NCBI RefSeq assembly: GCF_009674765.1 | Contig: NZ_WKKF01000002.1 | Coordinates: 843,407 to 907,406 of the forward strand | Source: Metabacillus idriensis | GTDB taxonomy: Bacteria; Bacillota; Bacilli; Bacillales; Bacillaceae | Reading direction: 5' to 3' | DNA: 64,000 nucleotides | Shown: positions 32,259-39,334 of the stretch, piece by piece | Layout of the letters: each line of letters starts with the position of its first letter | How positions within the stretch are numbered: the stretch's first letter is position 1 | Made by a program: the position numbers and the translations under genes | Notes under the pieces: model-generated | The model's database searches: none | Told to the model about the DNA's origin: nothing | Seen by the model: the letters and a program-made list of their open reading frames with translations, nothing else

Positions 32259-32951
32259 ATGAGGGAAAAAATAAGTTTGGGATTTTTAACAGTTTTATCA
32301 GCGATACTAGTGTTCGGAAACTTTTCAGAGGTTTTTGCTTCCTATAATCCGATTGACGCAAAGGAAAAAATAACCTTATATAAACTGGATTTAATACAAG
32401 ACGTTTTAGAAATCGGAGATAACGAAATTAAGTATTATTGGAAAGACTCAGATGATGTTGAACAAAGTGTAGATTTAATCGTGACACTCGATGATGTTGG
32501 AACTATCTCTTCTGTGATAGAAAAAAACGTCTCAAATAAACAACTAGAAGATATAGAAACATCTATTAAAAAGAAGGATAAAATGGGGGAATTCACAATA
32601 CAGAGTCTTCCTAATCCACCATATAAATTAAATGGTGGAATGACTTCATCTCAATTTGTAAATACACATGCTTATGATAGACATAAATATCAACAAAGTG
32701 CTTCCTCTACTTGTAGTAGAACCAGATATGCTAAGGATGTAGGAGTGAAAAGTTTAAGATTGTATACGATAAGTGATTATGATGAAAAGTTTTCTAAAAA
32801 AGAAGCAGATAATTCTACGGCAACATATTATAATAAGCAATATGCTAGTGTTTTATCTCAGTCGACTAGCCCTGATTATGTTAGAACTAAATGGCATCGT
32901 GTACTAAAATTAGATGGTGTTGAAACAACTCACCATCCACTCTGTAAATAA
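32259..32951 (+). CDS. Secreted protein, unknown, possible lysogenic-conversion factor
   Basis: 230 residues. MREKISLGFLTVLSAILVFG followed by NFSEVFASYN is a good signal peptide with cleavage after VFA. The mature part has an N-terminal region with repeated charged strands, then QFVNTHAYDRHKYQQSASST and YVRTKWHRVLKLDG. A conserved-looking His/Asp/Arg/His cluster (HAYDRH) and two cysteines (SSTCS, HHPLCK) hint at a small enzyme or toxin fold, but I do not recognise the family. ATG 32259 is chosen (AAAGGAG 12 bases upstream). It stands between endolysin and repressor, a common cargo site. Confidence 0.5.
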   Translation: MREKISLGFLTVLSAILVFGNFSEVFASYNPIDAKEKITLYKLDLIQDVLEIGDNEIKYYWKDSDDVEQSVDLIVTLDDVGTISSVIEKNVSNKQLEDIETSIKKKDKMGEFTIQSLPNPPYKLNGGMTSSQFVNTHAYDRHKYQQSASSTCSRTRYAKDVGVKSLRLYTISDYDEKFSKKEADNSTATYYNKQYASVLSQSTSPDYVRTKWHRVLKLDGVETTHHPLCK

Positions 32952-32970
32952 AAGGGGTGTAGAAAATTAT

Positions 32971-33180
32971 ATGCGTTTAAAAAACCAGTATATAATTGAA
33001 TGGAAAATTCGGAATTATTATAGCGATTTCTCTTTTGAAAAACATCTTGAAAGCGTAATAAATGATTCTCAAACACTTAAAGAAGGCGAAGCACTGGAAA
33101 TTCACCAAGTGGTCTTTGTGGGTGAATTCAATAAAGAAAAAGTGTATCTAATCATTTTAAATATTGTACCTGAAAAATGA
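32971..33180 (+). CDS. Small partner of the secreted protein gene
   Basis: 69 residues, cytoplasmic (MRLKNQYIIEWKIRNYYSDF, then EALEIHQVVFVGEFNKEKVY). Starts 19 bases after the secreted protein stop, with AAAGGGGTG upstream, and is followed by a terminator, so the two form one operon. Could be an immunity protein if the first gene encodes a toxin; that is inference only. Confidence 0.45.
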   Translation: MRLKNQYIIEWKIRNYYSDFSFEKHLESVINDSQTLKEGEALEIHQVVFVGEFNKEKVYLIILNIVPEK

Positions 33181-33224
33181 ATTGAGTAAGTAAATTAGAG
33201 TAAAATAAAAGAAAGCATCATGCC

Positions 33225-33254
33225 GCCCTTCTCTTAATTAAGAAGGGCTTTTTA
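33225..33254 (+). terminator. Terminator of the secreted-protein operon
   Basis: GCCCTTCT (33225-33232) with AGAAGGGC (33241-33248) then TTTTT. Shared with the minus-strand HTH gene that ends at 33259. Confidence 0.85.
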
Positions 33255-33258
33255 TAAT

Positions 33259-33450
33259 TCACTCCTGTAAATCACTCCTATTAATATCAAGCAGTTTACA
33301 AATCTTTATGATTTGATCAGCAGTCAAATGTGTTTTGTCTCTTTCCATGGACAAAAGAGTATTGACGGAAATATTTAGATAATGAGCCATTAAACCAAGG
33401 GGAATTCCACGTTCTTCTCTTAGTTGCCGAATTCGCATACCTGCGACCAT
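33259..33450 (-). CDS. Small XRE-family regulator
   Basis: 63 residues, a bare helix-turn-helix: MRIRQLREERGIPLGLMAHY LNISVNTLLSMERDKTHLTA. The XRE pattern (R-x-x-R-E-x-x-G-x-x-L-x-x-L-A) is clear, and no other domain is present. AAAGGA stands 9 bases before the ATG. It may control the neighbouring three-gene operon or the secreted protein gene. Confidence 0.75.
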   Translation of the reverse strand: MVAGMRIRQLREERGIPLGLMAHYLNISVNTLLSMERDKTHLTADQIIKICKLLDINRSDLQE

Positions 33451-33517
33451 TGTAATCAGTCCTTTGAGTTTTTGTTATATGTATATACATCGGCCTAAAA
33501 AAGCAAAATTGAAGCAC

Positions 33518-33552
33518 AAAAAGTCTCTCTCGTTATTGAGAGGGACTTTATT
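33518..33552 (-). terminator. Terminator between the regulator and the HEPN gene
   Basis: AAAGTCTCTCTC (33520-33531) pairs with GAGAGGGACTTT (33538-33549), one mismatch, with A/T runs on both sides. It would end the minus-strand operon 33586-35139. Confidence 0.75.
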
Positions 33553-33585
33553 GTTTATGACTAGTAATCTGTAAAAGCAATAATA

Positions 33586-33942
33586 TTATTTTAGTTTACT
33601 AATAGTATCATTAATAAATTTCGCATCTAATAATGCATCTTTAGTTAGATTATTGACGCTAGATATTTCGTTATCATAATCTGCTTGTTGACGTTTATAT
33701 TTTAATCTATCGCCTTTTGCTGAAATTTTTCTTGCATCACCTGACAACATAGAGAAAGTATTCCAAACCGCAAAATGAACATTTTTTTGCGATTTGTAGT
33801 TTATGCCTTTTTTATCAAGATAAGATCTAGCATTATGAAATGACGAGTAATATGCTCTGCTTATTGCAGACCTTTTAGATTCTTCATCAGAATTATTTGA
33901 AAGTGAATTCGCTAGATTGAGGTAGCTATTCCAGTCAAACAT
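33586..33942 (-). CDS. HEPN-domain protein (UPF0332-like), last gene of a three-gene operon
   Basis: 118 residues. The block AISRAYYSSFHNARSYLDKK (residues 26-45) with a later RLKYKRQQADYD is the pattern of the UPF0332 class of HEPN proteins; R29 and H36 give an R-x6-H motif, the RNase hallmark of the HEPN superfamily. Many HEPN proteins are RNA-cutting toxins in toxin-antitoxin or anti-phage systems. The start at 33942 follows the stop of the gene before by 1 base (TAATATG), with GGAG inside its end; a frame start at 33960 lies inside that gene. A terminator follows. Confidence 0.75.
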   Translation of the reverse strand: MFDWNSYLNLANSLSNNSDEESKRSAISRAYYSSFHNARSYLDKKGINYKSQKNVHFAVWNTFSMLSGDARKISAKGDRLKYKRQQADYDNEISSVNNLTKDALLDAKFINDTISKLK

Positions 33943-33943
33943 A

Positions 33944-34414
33944 TTAATACTCCAGATCAATATTCATTTTAAAATTAGCTTTGGGCATAGTATCCAACCA
34001 CCAATTATCATCAAGAATATCCAATAATTGATATGAATTATTGCTAAGTGAGCTTATTTTTAAAAATAATTTTTCTTCGCCATTATCTATATCTTCTATT
34101 ATCTCTAATGACAAACCAATATTATCAGGGAAAACATTTTCTATTTCCCCATATGCTTCGAAAATAATTGGTATAAGAAATGAATGGTTACTTAAAAATG
34201 AAAAGACTTCTGAATAATTTTTAAACAGGAATAATTTATCTAAAATACTAATACGAGTTTGAATGGAAGAGAAGCTTTCCCATAAACCTGATGTAAGAGC
34301 GGAAGACATGGGTGTAGTTATTGAAACTAATGAAGCTTTAACGCTTTCCACTGTTTTTATCAATGGGATGTCAATTCCCCATATACTTCCAGGGGATGAA
34401 AAAGAAATGTTCAT
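33944..34414 (-). CDS. WWLD-motif protein, middle gene of the operon
   Basis: 156 residues, mostly alpha/beta without known enzymatic motif. Residues about 70-105 (EVFSFLSNHSFLIPIIFEAY GEIENVFPD) and the end (LDDNWWLDTMPKANFKMNID LEY) recall a widespread uncharacterised family whose members I remember as FLxxHxFLxPLLxEA ... WWLD proteins, often next to small HEPN or nucleotidyltransferase genes. It overlaps the first gene by 4 bases (ATGA) and leads straight into the HEPN gene, so the three are made together. Confidence 0.6.
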   Translation of the reverse strand: MNISFSSPGSIWGIDIPLIKTVESVKASLVSITTPMSSALTSGLWESFSSIQTRISILDKLFLFKNYSEVFSFLSNHSFLIPIIFEAYGEIENVFPDNIGLSLEIIEDIDNGEEKLFLKISSLSNNSYQLLDILDDNWWLDTMPKANFKMNIDLEY

Positions 34415-35139
34415 TCGTCTCTCACCTCTCCAAATGAATTCCTAAGTTTCTGTTTTATTGCACTTTCGAAAGCATTATTATTCCTTTCGTGTGCAATATT
34501 TAACCAATCTAAAACTTCCTCAAAATTGATTGTATTTGGTTTTCCTGAGAAGTAAGTTTCATCTAAGATTATTGTATTCTCATTACTTACCATTTGCATC
34601 TTCTGTATATCATCTTCATATTGTGCCTGAATACCAACTATAAATGAATTGTAACCGTTTTCTAAATGCATGCCGAAATGAGGATAAAAATCAAAATAAT
34701 CTTCAAGGTTAAATGTGACACCTGGCTCAAATGAAAATTCATTTATATGACGTAACTCAATTCTATCTAGTGTTGTAGCTTCAGTTACTTCTTTATAAGC
34801 AGTAAATGCTTTATCAATAACCCTTAAATAATTATCCCAATTTGAATACGGAATTAAGTGGTTTATTACTAAATGATTGGTACCTACTTGAATAATAATA
34901 TTATTTTCTACATTGCGAAAAATTGCTCTTTCAAGCAATGTGACCTTTGGTTGAACTTGATCATTATCAAAGGTAAGTTCAGTTTCTATGTTTTTCCCCT
35001 TGTCTCTGTTTGGGAACTCTTCTCGCAAACGTTCAAAAATAAGACCGGGTATCGTTGGATCCCATTGAGATGTTTGGGAAAACCTAAACTCACATACAAC
35101 CTCTTTAATAGGTGGATTATTATAATATTTTCTTGCCAT
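34411..35139 (-). CDS. TIGR04255-like protein, first gene of the operon
   Basis: 242 residues. PPIKEVVCEFRFSQTSQWDP near the start, ITELTFD-like strands and LDRIELRHINEFSFEP in the middle are the pattern of the TIGR04255 family, proteins of patchy distribution and unknown activity. ATG 35139 is favoured: GGGGGG lies 8 bases upstream, whereas the in-frame ATG at 35157 has none. It leads a tightly overlapping trio that ends in a HEPN gene. Confidence 0.7.
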   Translation of the reverse strand: MARKYYNNPPIKEVVCEFRFSQTSQWDPTIPGLIFERLREEFPNRDKGKNIETELTFDNDQVQPKVTLLERAIFRNVENNIIIQVGTNHLVINHLIPYSNWDNYLRVIDKAFTAYKEVTEATTLDRIELRHINEFSFEPGVTFNLEDYFDFYPHFGMHLENGYNSFIVGIQAQYEDDIQKMQMVSNENTIILDETYFSGKPNTINFEEVLDWLNIAHERNNNAFESAIKQKLRNSFGEVRDE

Positions 35140-35307
35140 TCTTATTGAACCCCCCATTGGATTTCAATTCAGTTAGAAATTTATGTATAACCTTAATATA
35201 ATACATATTCGGTTGAAAGATGTAAAGACCACTCCAAATTTATTACCAATATTGACCGAGTCAGTGAATCTAATACAAAAACTTGTGCCAATATAGGTGA
35301 AATTTGA

Positions 35308-35529
35308 TTATTTTAATAAATCTGTTATGTCGATTTCATTATAAAGTGCTCTATGGAGTGTAACTTCATAAATGTATTTTCTTTTAATTTTTCTAAACCA
35401 TTCATGCGCTACACTCGCAGCTTCTTTATCAGGATTATTTTTAAATTCCCTGACATCCACCTTGAAATATCCACTCTGTAAACTTTTCACACCATTTACA
35501 AAATAATGGAGATCTATAACAATCTGCAT
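35308..35529 (-). CDS. Small phage protein, minus strand
   Basis: 73 residues (MQIVIDLHYFVNGVKSLQSG YFKVDVREFK...). GGTGAGGAG directly before the ATG. It is divergent from the LexA-like gene, across the SOS-like box region. Its small size and place are typical of phage regulatory region genes; function unknown. Confidence 0.5.
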   Translation of the reverse strand: MQIVIDLHYFVNGVKSLQSGYFKVDVREFKNNPDKEAASVAHEWFRKIKRKYIYEVTLHRALYNEIDITDLLK

Positions 35530-35565
35530 CTCCTCACCTTTTTTCCTAAGATTATTTCAATTATA

Positions 35566-35579
35566 CGAATAAACGTTCG
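35566..35579. promoter_or_regulatory. SOS-like LexA box
   Basis: CGAATAAACGTTCG, one base away from the B. subtilis LexA consensus CGAAC-n4-GTTCG. It lies between two divergent genes and next to the promoter of the LexA-like gene. A second half site (GTTCG) occurs inside the spacer of that promoter. Confidence 0.6.
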
Positions 35580-35588
35580 TAAAATCAA

Positions 35589-35617
35589 TTGAAATAGAAT
35601 GTGTGTTCGTATATAAT
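35589..35617 (+). promoter_or_regulatory. Promoter of the LexA-like gene
   Basis: TTGAAA (35589-35594), a 17-base spacer and TATAAT (35612-35617): near-perfect sigma-A promoter. The GTTCG half site at about 35605-35610 in the spacer supports control by LexA or by the encoded protein. Confidence 0.8.
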
Positions 35618-35647
35618 GAAGGTACAATAAAGGAGCTGGGGTCTAAT

Positions 35648-35881
35648 ATGCGTAGTAATAAGTTAACAAATAAACAAACTGAAGTATTAGCTGCGATTAT
35701 TAATTTTATTGATAATGGAGGTCTTCCTCCAACGTATAGAGACTTAATGAGCATACTCAATCTTAAGTCACCTTCTACAATTAAAACTCATCTGGATCAA
35801 TTGAAATATAAAGGATATATCACTTGGGAACCTGGACTTCCAAGAACCTTAAGAATAATTAAACATGAGAAAACCGCCTGA
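35648..35881 (+). CDS. LexA-like DNA-binding protein without a protease domain
   Basis: 77 residues: the LexA N-terminal winged helix only (KLTNKQTEVLAAIINFIDNG GLPPTYRDLMSIL, then KSPSTIKTHLDQLKYKGYIT). Missing are the hinge and the serine-lysine self-cleavage domain. It probably binds SOS-type boxes, either as a repressor free of RecA control or as a competitor of host LexA. ATG 35648 is preceded by AAGGAGCTGG; the in-frame ATG at 35603 lies in the promoter. Confidence 0.75.
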   Translation: MRSNKLTNKQTEVLAAIINFIDNGGLPPTYRDLMSILNLKSPSTIKTHLDQLKYKGYITWEPGLPRTLRIIKHEKTA

Positions 35882-35905
35882 TAATTAAAGAGGCGGTTTT
35901 TCTTC
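35869..35905. terminator. Terminator between convergent regulator genes
   Basis: AAACCGCCT (35871-35879) with AGGCGGTTT (35891-35899), flanked by A and T runs, so it works in both directions between the LexA-like and XRE genes. Confidence 0.88.
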
Positions 35906-36097
35906 TTTTATTAAATGTCCCCAAAGTTCTTCTACAGTTTTATTAAGAATCTTTCCAAGTCTTAGTGCTACCCTTAGTGTTGGTTCACTTTCCCCAGAAA
36001 TTATCTTAGATAATGTACCCGGAGCAATTCCCGCCTTTTTTGCTACCCACCCTTTACGATAACCATCTTCTTCAATAATTCTGCCAACCTTAGTCAT
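35885..36097 (-). CDS. XRE-family repressor
   Basis: 70 residues: helix-turn-helix MTKVGRIIEEDGYRKGWVAK KAGIAPGTLSKIISGESEPT, then a short C-terminal helix. This is the compact XRE type used as phage or mobile-element repressors. ATG 36097 is preceded by GGGTGA; a TTG at 36130 is less likely. The inverted repeat at 36135-36185 upstream is a likely operator, and the FtsK-type gene it faces may be under its control. Confidence 0.78.
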   Translation of the reverse strand: MTKVGRIIEEDGYRKGWVAKKAGIAPGTLSKIISGESEPTLRVALRLGKILNKTVEELWGHLIKEEKPPL

Positions 36098-36134
36098 TTT
36101 TATCACCCGTTGATAAATTTCCTTGTCCAAGCCA

Positions 36135-36185
36135 ATTTTCCTGCTTGTCCTAGGAAAATAATTTAATGTGGACAGGCAAGAAAAT
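36135..36185. promoter_or_regulatory. Inverted repeat, probable operator of the XRE repressor
   Basis: ATTTTCCTGCTTGTCC (36135-36150) and GGACAGGCAAGAAAAT (36170-36185) are inverted copies matching at 14 of 16 positions, 19 bases apart. A third, partial copy (CCTTGTCC) lies at 36121-36128 next to the repressor start. The set fits an operator cluster that controls the repressor and the divergent module. Confidence 0.55.
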
Positions 36186-36397
36186 GAACTACGTGTTCAT
36201 ATACATTATCAAAGGCGCTTAGAAATGCAGGGACAATGACGTTTTAGAGTGCGTTTGAGTAGTACGTTCAAAATTTCGTGCGGCGAACATGAAAGCGAAT
36301 TTATCTAAACTAGTGGTATCAAGAACTTTATGGTCATTTCAAAATTCGTTTTCGCTGCAACTATTACTACGTAATATTCAAAATTGGAGGTGGCGGA

Positions 36398-37678
36398 ATG
36401 TTATTTCAAATCGGATCAATAATTCTCATGGGTGGTATTGCTGGCTATGCTTACTTGAAAACGAATGGTTCCTCTTCAAATGATGCAGATAAAATACAAA
36501 AGATTTTTTCTAATGCCGGTTGGAATGGAAAAAATGGAGAGACCATTCGATTACAAAGAAAAGCAAAGTTTAATGGTGGAGTGGAATATGTGTACCAAAT
36601 ACCTTTAGGTTTTGATCGAAAAAAAATCGAAGCAGATAAGCACATCTTAGAGGACGGTTTAAATATCAGACACAAGTATTTAGACTTTGATCCATCGGAG
36701 CTCTTAAAGATTAAATTTAATAAAAATGTTTTGAAGCAAATAAAAAAGATACTTACAAGCAAAAAAGTTAAGCGGAAAGAAATCGAGCTTACATTTGATG
36801 GAATGCTAAAAATTAAGGTTTTTAACGAAAGAGTGCAAGATCAATATGAATGGGATCAAACATATTTAAAGCCTAATACATGGTCCGTTTCAGTTGGTCA
36901 AACACGTCAAGGGGTTGTTAGGCATGATTTTGACGAACATAAACATTTAATCATTTGTGGTGCTACTGGATATGGGAAGAGTGCAATATTAAAGCTAATC
37001 GTTGTCTCTCTTGTCTTGCAGCAGTCAGACAATGTAAATTTACACTTAATTGATTTGAAAGGTGGATCTGCTTTTCAACGATTTCAAAATTTGAAGCAAA
37101 CGAAAAGCTTCACCAAGGATCCATCAGAAGCTAAAGAAATTCTAGAAGAAATTCAAAAAGAAATGAATAATGCTTATGCAAATATAGTTGATAACGGATT
37201 TGAGGATATAAAGGAGTCAGGAAAGAAGGAACGCCACTTTATTATTATCGATGAAGCTGCTGACATAGCTGACAATCAAGCTTGTATGGATGTTGTAACG
37301 GATATAGCAAGAAGGGGGAGAGGCGCTGGATATTATCTTATCTACGCAACGCAATATCCTTCTAGTCAATCTATCCCTCAACAAACAAAGAGAAATATCC
37401 CTTCACGTTTGTGTTTTGTATTAGATGATGCAACAGCTTCAAATACGGCATTGGGTCAAACCGGTGCAGAAGAGCTGCCATTAATACCAGGTAGAGGTAT
37501 TTATAAAAATGTTAAAAGTCAAGTGGTCCAGACACCCTATATAAACAACAAAAAAATCCAGGAACATATTACACCCCACATTGTCATAAGGCCTCGCAAA
37601 GTAAAGGAGAGTGACAACTATGAATCTAGACAGGGAGAAGAGGGAAGAAATAATACTTTTGAGTATGAAGAAGTGTGA
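36398..37678 (+). CDS. FtsK/SpoIIIE-type ATPase of a conjugation-like module
   Basis: 426 residues. One N-terminal membrane helix (MLFQIGSIILMGGIAGYAYL), then an ATPase core with Walker A-like CGATGYGKSAILK (about residue 189), RHFIIIDEAAD as Walker B (about 288), and RRGRGAGYYLIYATQYPS. This is the FtsK/HerA coupling-protein fold, as in Tcp/Tra coupling proteins that move DNA through membranes. GGAGGTGG stands 5 bases before the ATG. It is followed by a replication-relaxation gene and a pilin-like gene, a conjugation set on a prophage end. Confidence 0.8.
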   Translation: MLFQIGSIILMGGIAGYAYLKTNGSSSNDADKIQKIFSNAGWNGKNGETIRLQRKAKFNGGVEYVYQIPLGFDRKKIEADKHILEDGLNIRHKYLDFDPSELLKIKFNKNVLKQIKKILTSKKVKRKEIELTFDGMLKIKVFNERVQDQYEWDQTYLKPNTWSVSVGQTRQGVVRHDFDEHKHLIICGATGYGKSAILKLIVVSLVLQQSDNVNLHLIDLKGGSAFQRFQNLKQTKSFTKDPSEAKEILEEIQKEMNNAYANIVDNGFEDIKESGKKERHFIIIDEAADIADNQACMDVVTDIARRGRGAGYYLIYATQYPSSQSIPQQTKRNIPSRLCFVLDDATASNTALGQTGAEELPLIPGRGIYKNVKSQVVQTPYINNKKIQEHITPHIVIRPRKVKESDNYESRQGEEGRNNTFEYEEV

Positions 37679-38204
37679 TTACTTAACGAGAGAACAACTT
37701 CAGAAAATCCATAATCTTGGGAAAGTGAGGAATGCTCAAAAAGTCCTTTGTAGTATGGAGGGTTATATTTCTTCTTTCATTAATGAAAAGAAAAAGGTTT
37801 ATTATTTGAACAAGAAAGGACGGGAAAGAGTTGGAGCTACAAAAATAAGAAAGAAAACTTCAACTGTTGACCATTTTTTAATGCGAAATGACTTGTACAT
37901 CTTTTTAGGAAAACCATCTTCATGGAAAAATGAGATCAAGATAAAAATACCACAATCAAAAATATCTATAGTTGCAGATTCAGTTTTTAAAATTGAAAAA
38001 AAACATGAGTACTTTATTGAAGTTGATTATAAACAATCTATGAGTAAAAACACTTTAAAAATAAAGAGATACCTGCAGCTATACGAATATAACCCTGGTT
38101 TTATGTTAATTTGGATTACCACAACACCTTATAGAAAAAAGAAGCTTCTGAGTCTATGTGAGAATCTCAATGTCCAGGTATACCTTTGGGATGACATTAA
38201 ATAG
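37620..38204 (+). CDS. Replication-relaxation family protein
   Basis: 194 residues. The N-terminal half is a winged helix (CDYLTREQLQKIHNLGKVRN AQKVL, then YYLNKKGRERVG), and the end (YFIEVDYKQSMSKNTLKIKR YLQLYEYNPGFML) is a nuclease-like alpha/beta part of the replication-relaxation (Rep-relax) family, linked to plasmid and ICE DNA processing. ATG 37620 is preferred (GGAG 10 bases upstream) to the GTG at 37611. It overlaps the FtsK-type gene. Confidence 0.7.
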   Translation: MNLDREKREEIILLSMKKCDYLTREQLQKIHNLGKVRNAQKVLCSMEGYISSFINEKKKVYYLNKKGRERVGATKIRKKTSTVDHFLMRNDLYIFLGKPSSWKNEIKIKIPQSKISIVADSVFKIEKKHEYFIEVDYKQSMSKNTLKIKRYLQLYEYNPGFMLIWITTTPYRKKKLLSLCENLNVQVYLWDDIK

Positions 38205-38215
38205 GGGGAATTTTC

Positions 38216-38653
38216 ATGGCGAAAATGCAAAGCATGAGTATTGGTGAATTTATGTCCGGGGATTATAAAAAGAAGAAAAAAACAAAAAAATCACTTCGTT
38301 TAGCTGCTTCCTCAATCTTTCCTTTAGCATTATTCCCTGCAATAGCTTCAGCAAACGGACCAACAGTACCGGTATCGGCATATCCTGAGTCAATTCCGGT
38401 AGGTGCGAGTGAATGGATGAGTGAAAAAGCATTAGAAACATTAGCACATGCATTAGATCCTCTTGTTGATCTAATGGTCGCTCTGAGTTTTCCTATTGCA
38501 TCAGTAATCATCATTGGCGGCTGCTTTTTCTTCATGTTAGGAAAACCAGAAAGAGCTTGGAGCTCAATTCAGAATGCAGGTCTTGGTTATGTTCTAATTC
38601 AAATAATGCCATTATTGTTGAATGTGTTAAAAGAAGTTGGAGGTGCTATTTGA
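38216..38653 (+). CDS. TrbC/VirB2-like small membrane protein
   Basis: 145 residues. A charged start and a secretion-like stretch (AASSIFPLALFPAIASANGP), a helix (PLVDLMVALSFPIASVIIIG GCFFFMLG) and a second hydrophobic segment. The size, the order and the cleavable leader suit TrbC/VirB2 pilin-type proteins of type IV secretion. Follows the replication-relaxation gene by 11 bases. It is the last gene before the prophage/host junction. Confidence 0.6.
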   Translation: MAKMQSMSIGEFMSGDYKKKKKTKKSLRLAASSIFPLALFPAIASANGPTVPVSAYPESIPVGASEWMSEKALETLAHALDPLVDLMVALSFPIASVIIIGGCFFFMLGKPERAWSSIQNAGLGYVLIQIMPLLLNVLKEVGGAI

Positions 38654-38803
38654 CTAGTATTCAACTGACCACATATTTGACCACAATTTCTCCGAAATAA
38701 TTAGTGAAACAATGAAAACGAAAATTATCATTTGGATAAAATGTAAGGGCGCACTAGTAATATTGAAAGAAAATGAAAACACCCGATTTCTCAAGATAAT
38801 AAA

Positions 38804-38878
38804 GTAAACATGTTTGCTTTACTTGGCAAACCTGGTTTTGAAGAAGTGAAAGCAGAGCTTGAAAAGCGTTTGAAATAA
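38804..38878 (+). pseudogene. Displaced 3' end of pgi (glucose-6-phosphate isomerase), attR side
   Basis: The frame reads [25 protein letters not shown] and stops at TAA 38876-38878. This is the C-terminus of Bacillus Pgi, as far as I remember it ([20 protein letters not shown]...). No start or gene body lies in front; phage DNA does. It therefore marks the attR end of a prophage that entered the 3' end of pgi, the intact end being rebuilt at attL outside the window. A terminator follows. Confidence 0.75.
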
Positions 38879-38888
38879 GATAGATGGA

Positions 38889-38924
38889 CAGCCAGGGATT
38901 ATGAAATCCTGGCTGCCTTTTTAT
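38889..38924 (+). terminator. Terminator of the displaced pgi end
   Basis: CAGCCAGG with CCTGGCTG followed by TTTTTAT, just after the pgi tail: the host gene's own terminator, still in place. Confidence 0.85.
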
Positions 38925-38956
38925 GTTGTGGGGAATGTGGTCATGTAATTAAGTTA

Positions 38957-39328
38957 TCGATTTTCCAGGGTAAGAAAGCGTCCGAATCGTACCCCGAAAT
39001 CCTGTTTATCGATTTCAAAGGGTAAGAAAGCGCTCGAATCGTACCCCGAAATCCTGTTTATCGATTTTCCAGGGTAAGAAAGCGTCCAAATCGTACCCTG
39101 AAATCCTGTTTATCGATTTTCCAGGGTAAGAAAGCGTCCGAATCGTACCCTTAAATCCTGTTTATCGATTTCATAGGGTAAGAAAGCGCTCGAATCGTAC
39201 CCCGAAATTCTGTTTATCGATTTTATGGGGTAAGAAAGCGCCCGAATCGTACCCCGAAATCCTGTTTATCGATTTTCCAGGGTAAGAAAGCGTCCGAATC
39301 GTACTTTTCCAGGGTAAGAAAGCAGACG
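38957..39328. repeat. Tandem array of a 52-bp unit, about seven copies
   Basis: Units begin at 38957, 39009, 39061, 39113, 39165, 39217 and 39269, each opening TCGATTT and carrying GGGTAAGAAAGCG(T/C)(C/T)CGAATCGTACCC, which folds GGGTA against TACCC. The last unit is cut and a partial one (TTTTCCAGGGTAAGAAAGC) runs into the second pgi tail. Copies differ by a few bases. The units touch each other without spacers. Confidence 0.9.
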
Positions 39329-39334
39329 ACTAAT

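Noticed and set aside
32914-32970. Upstream extension of the 69-residue gene
   Set aside because: It would lie within the secreted protein gene; the start at 32971 has a good ribosome site and intergenic position.
36289-36483. Plus-strand 64-residue frame before the FtsK-type gene
   Set aside because: Overlaps that gene's start in another frame, no good ribosome site, Trp/Asn-rich random composition.
38957-39328. CRISPR array
   Set aside because: The 52-base units are directly adjacent with no unique spacers, and no cas gene is present.
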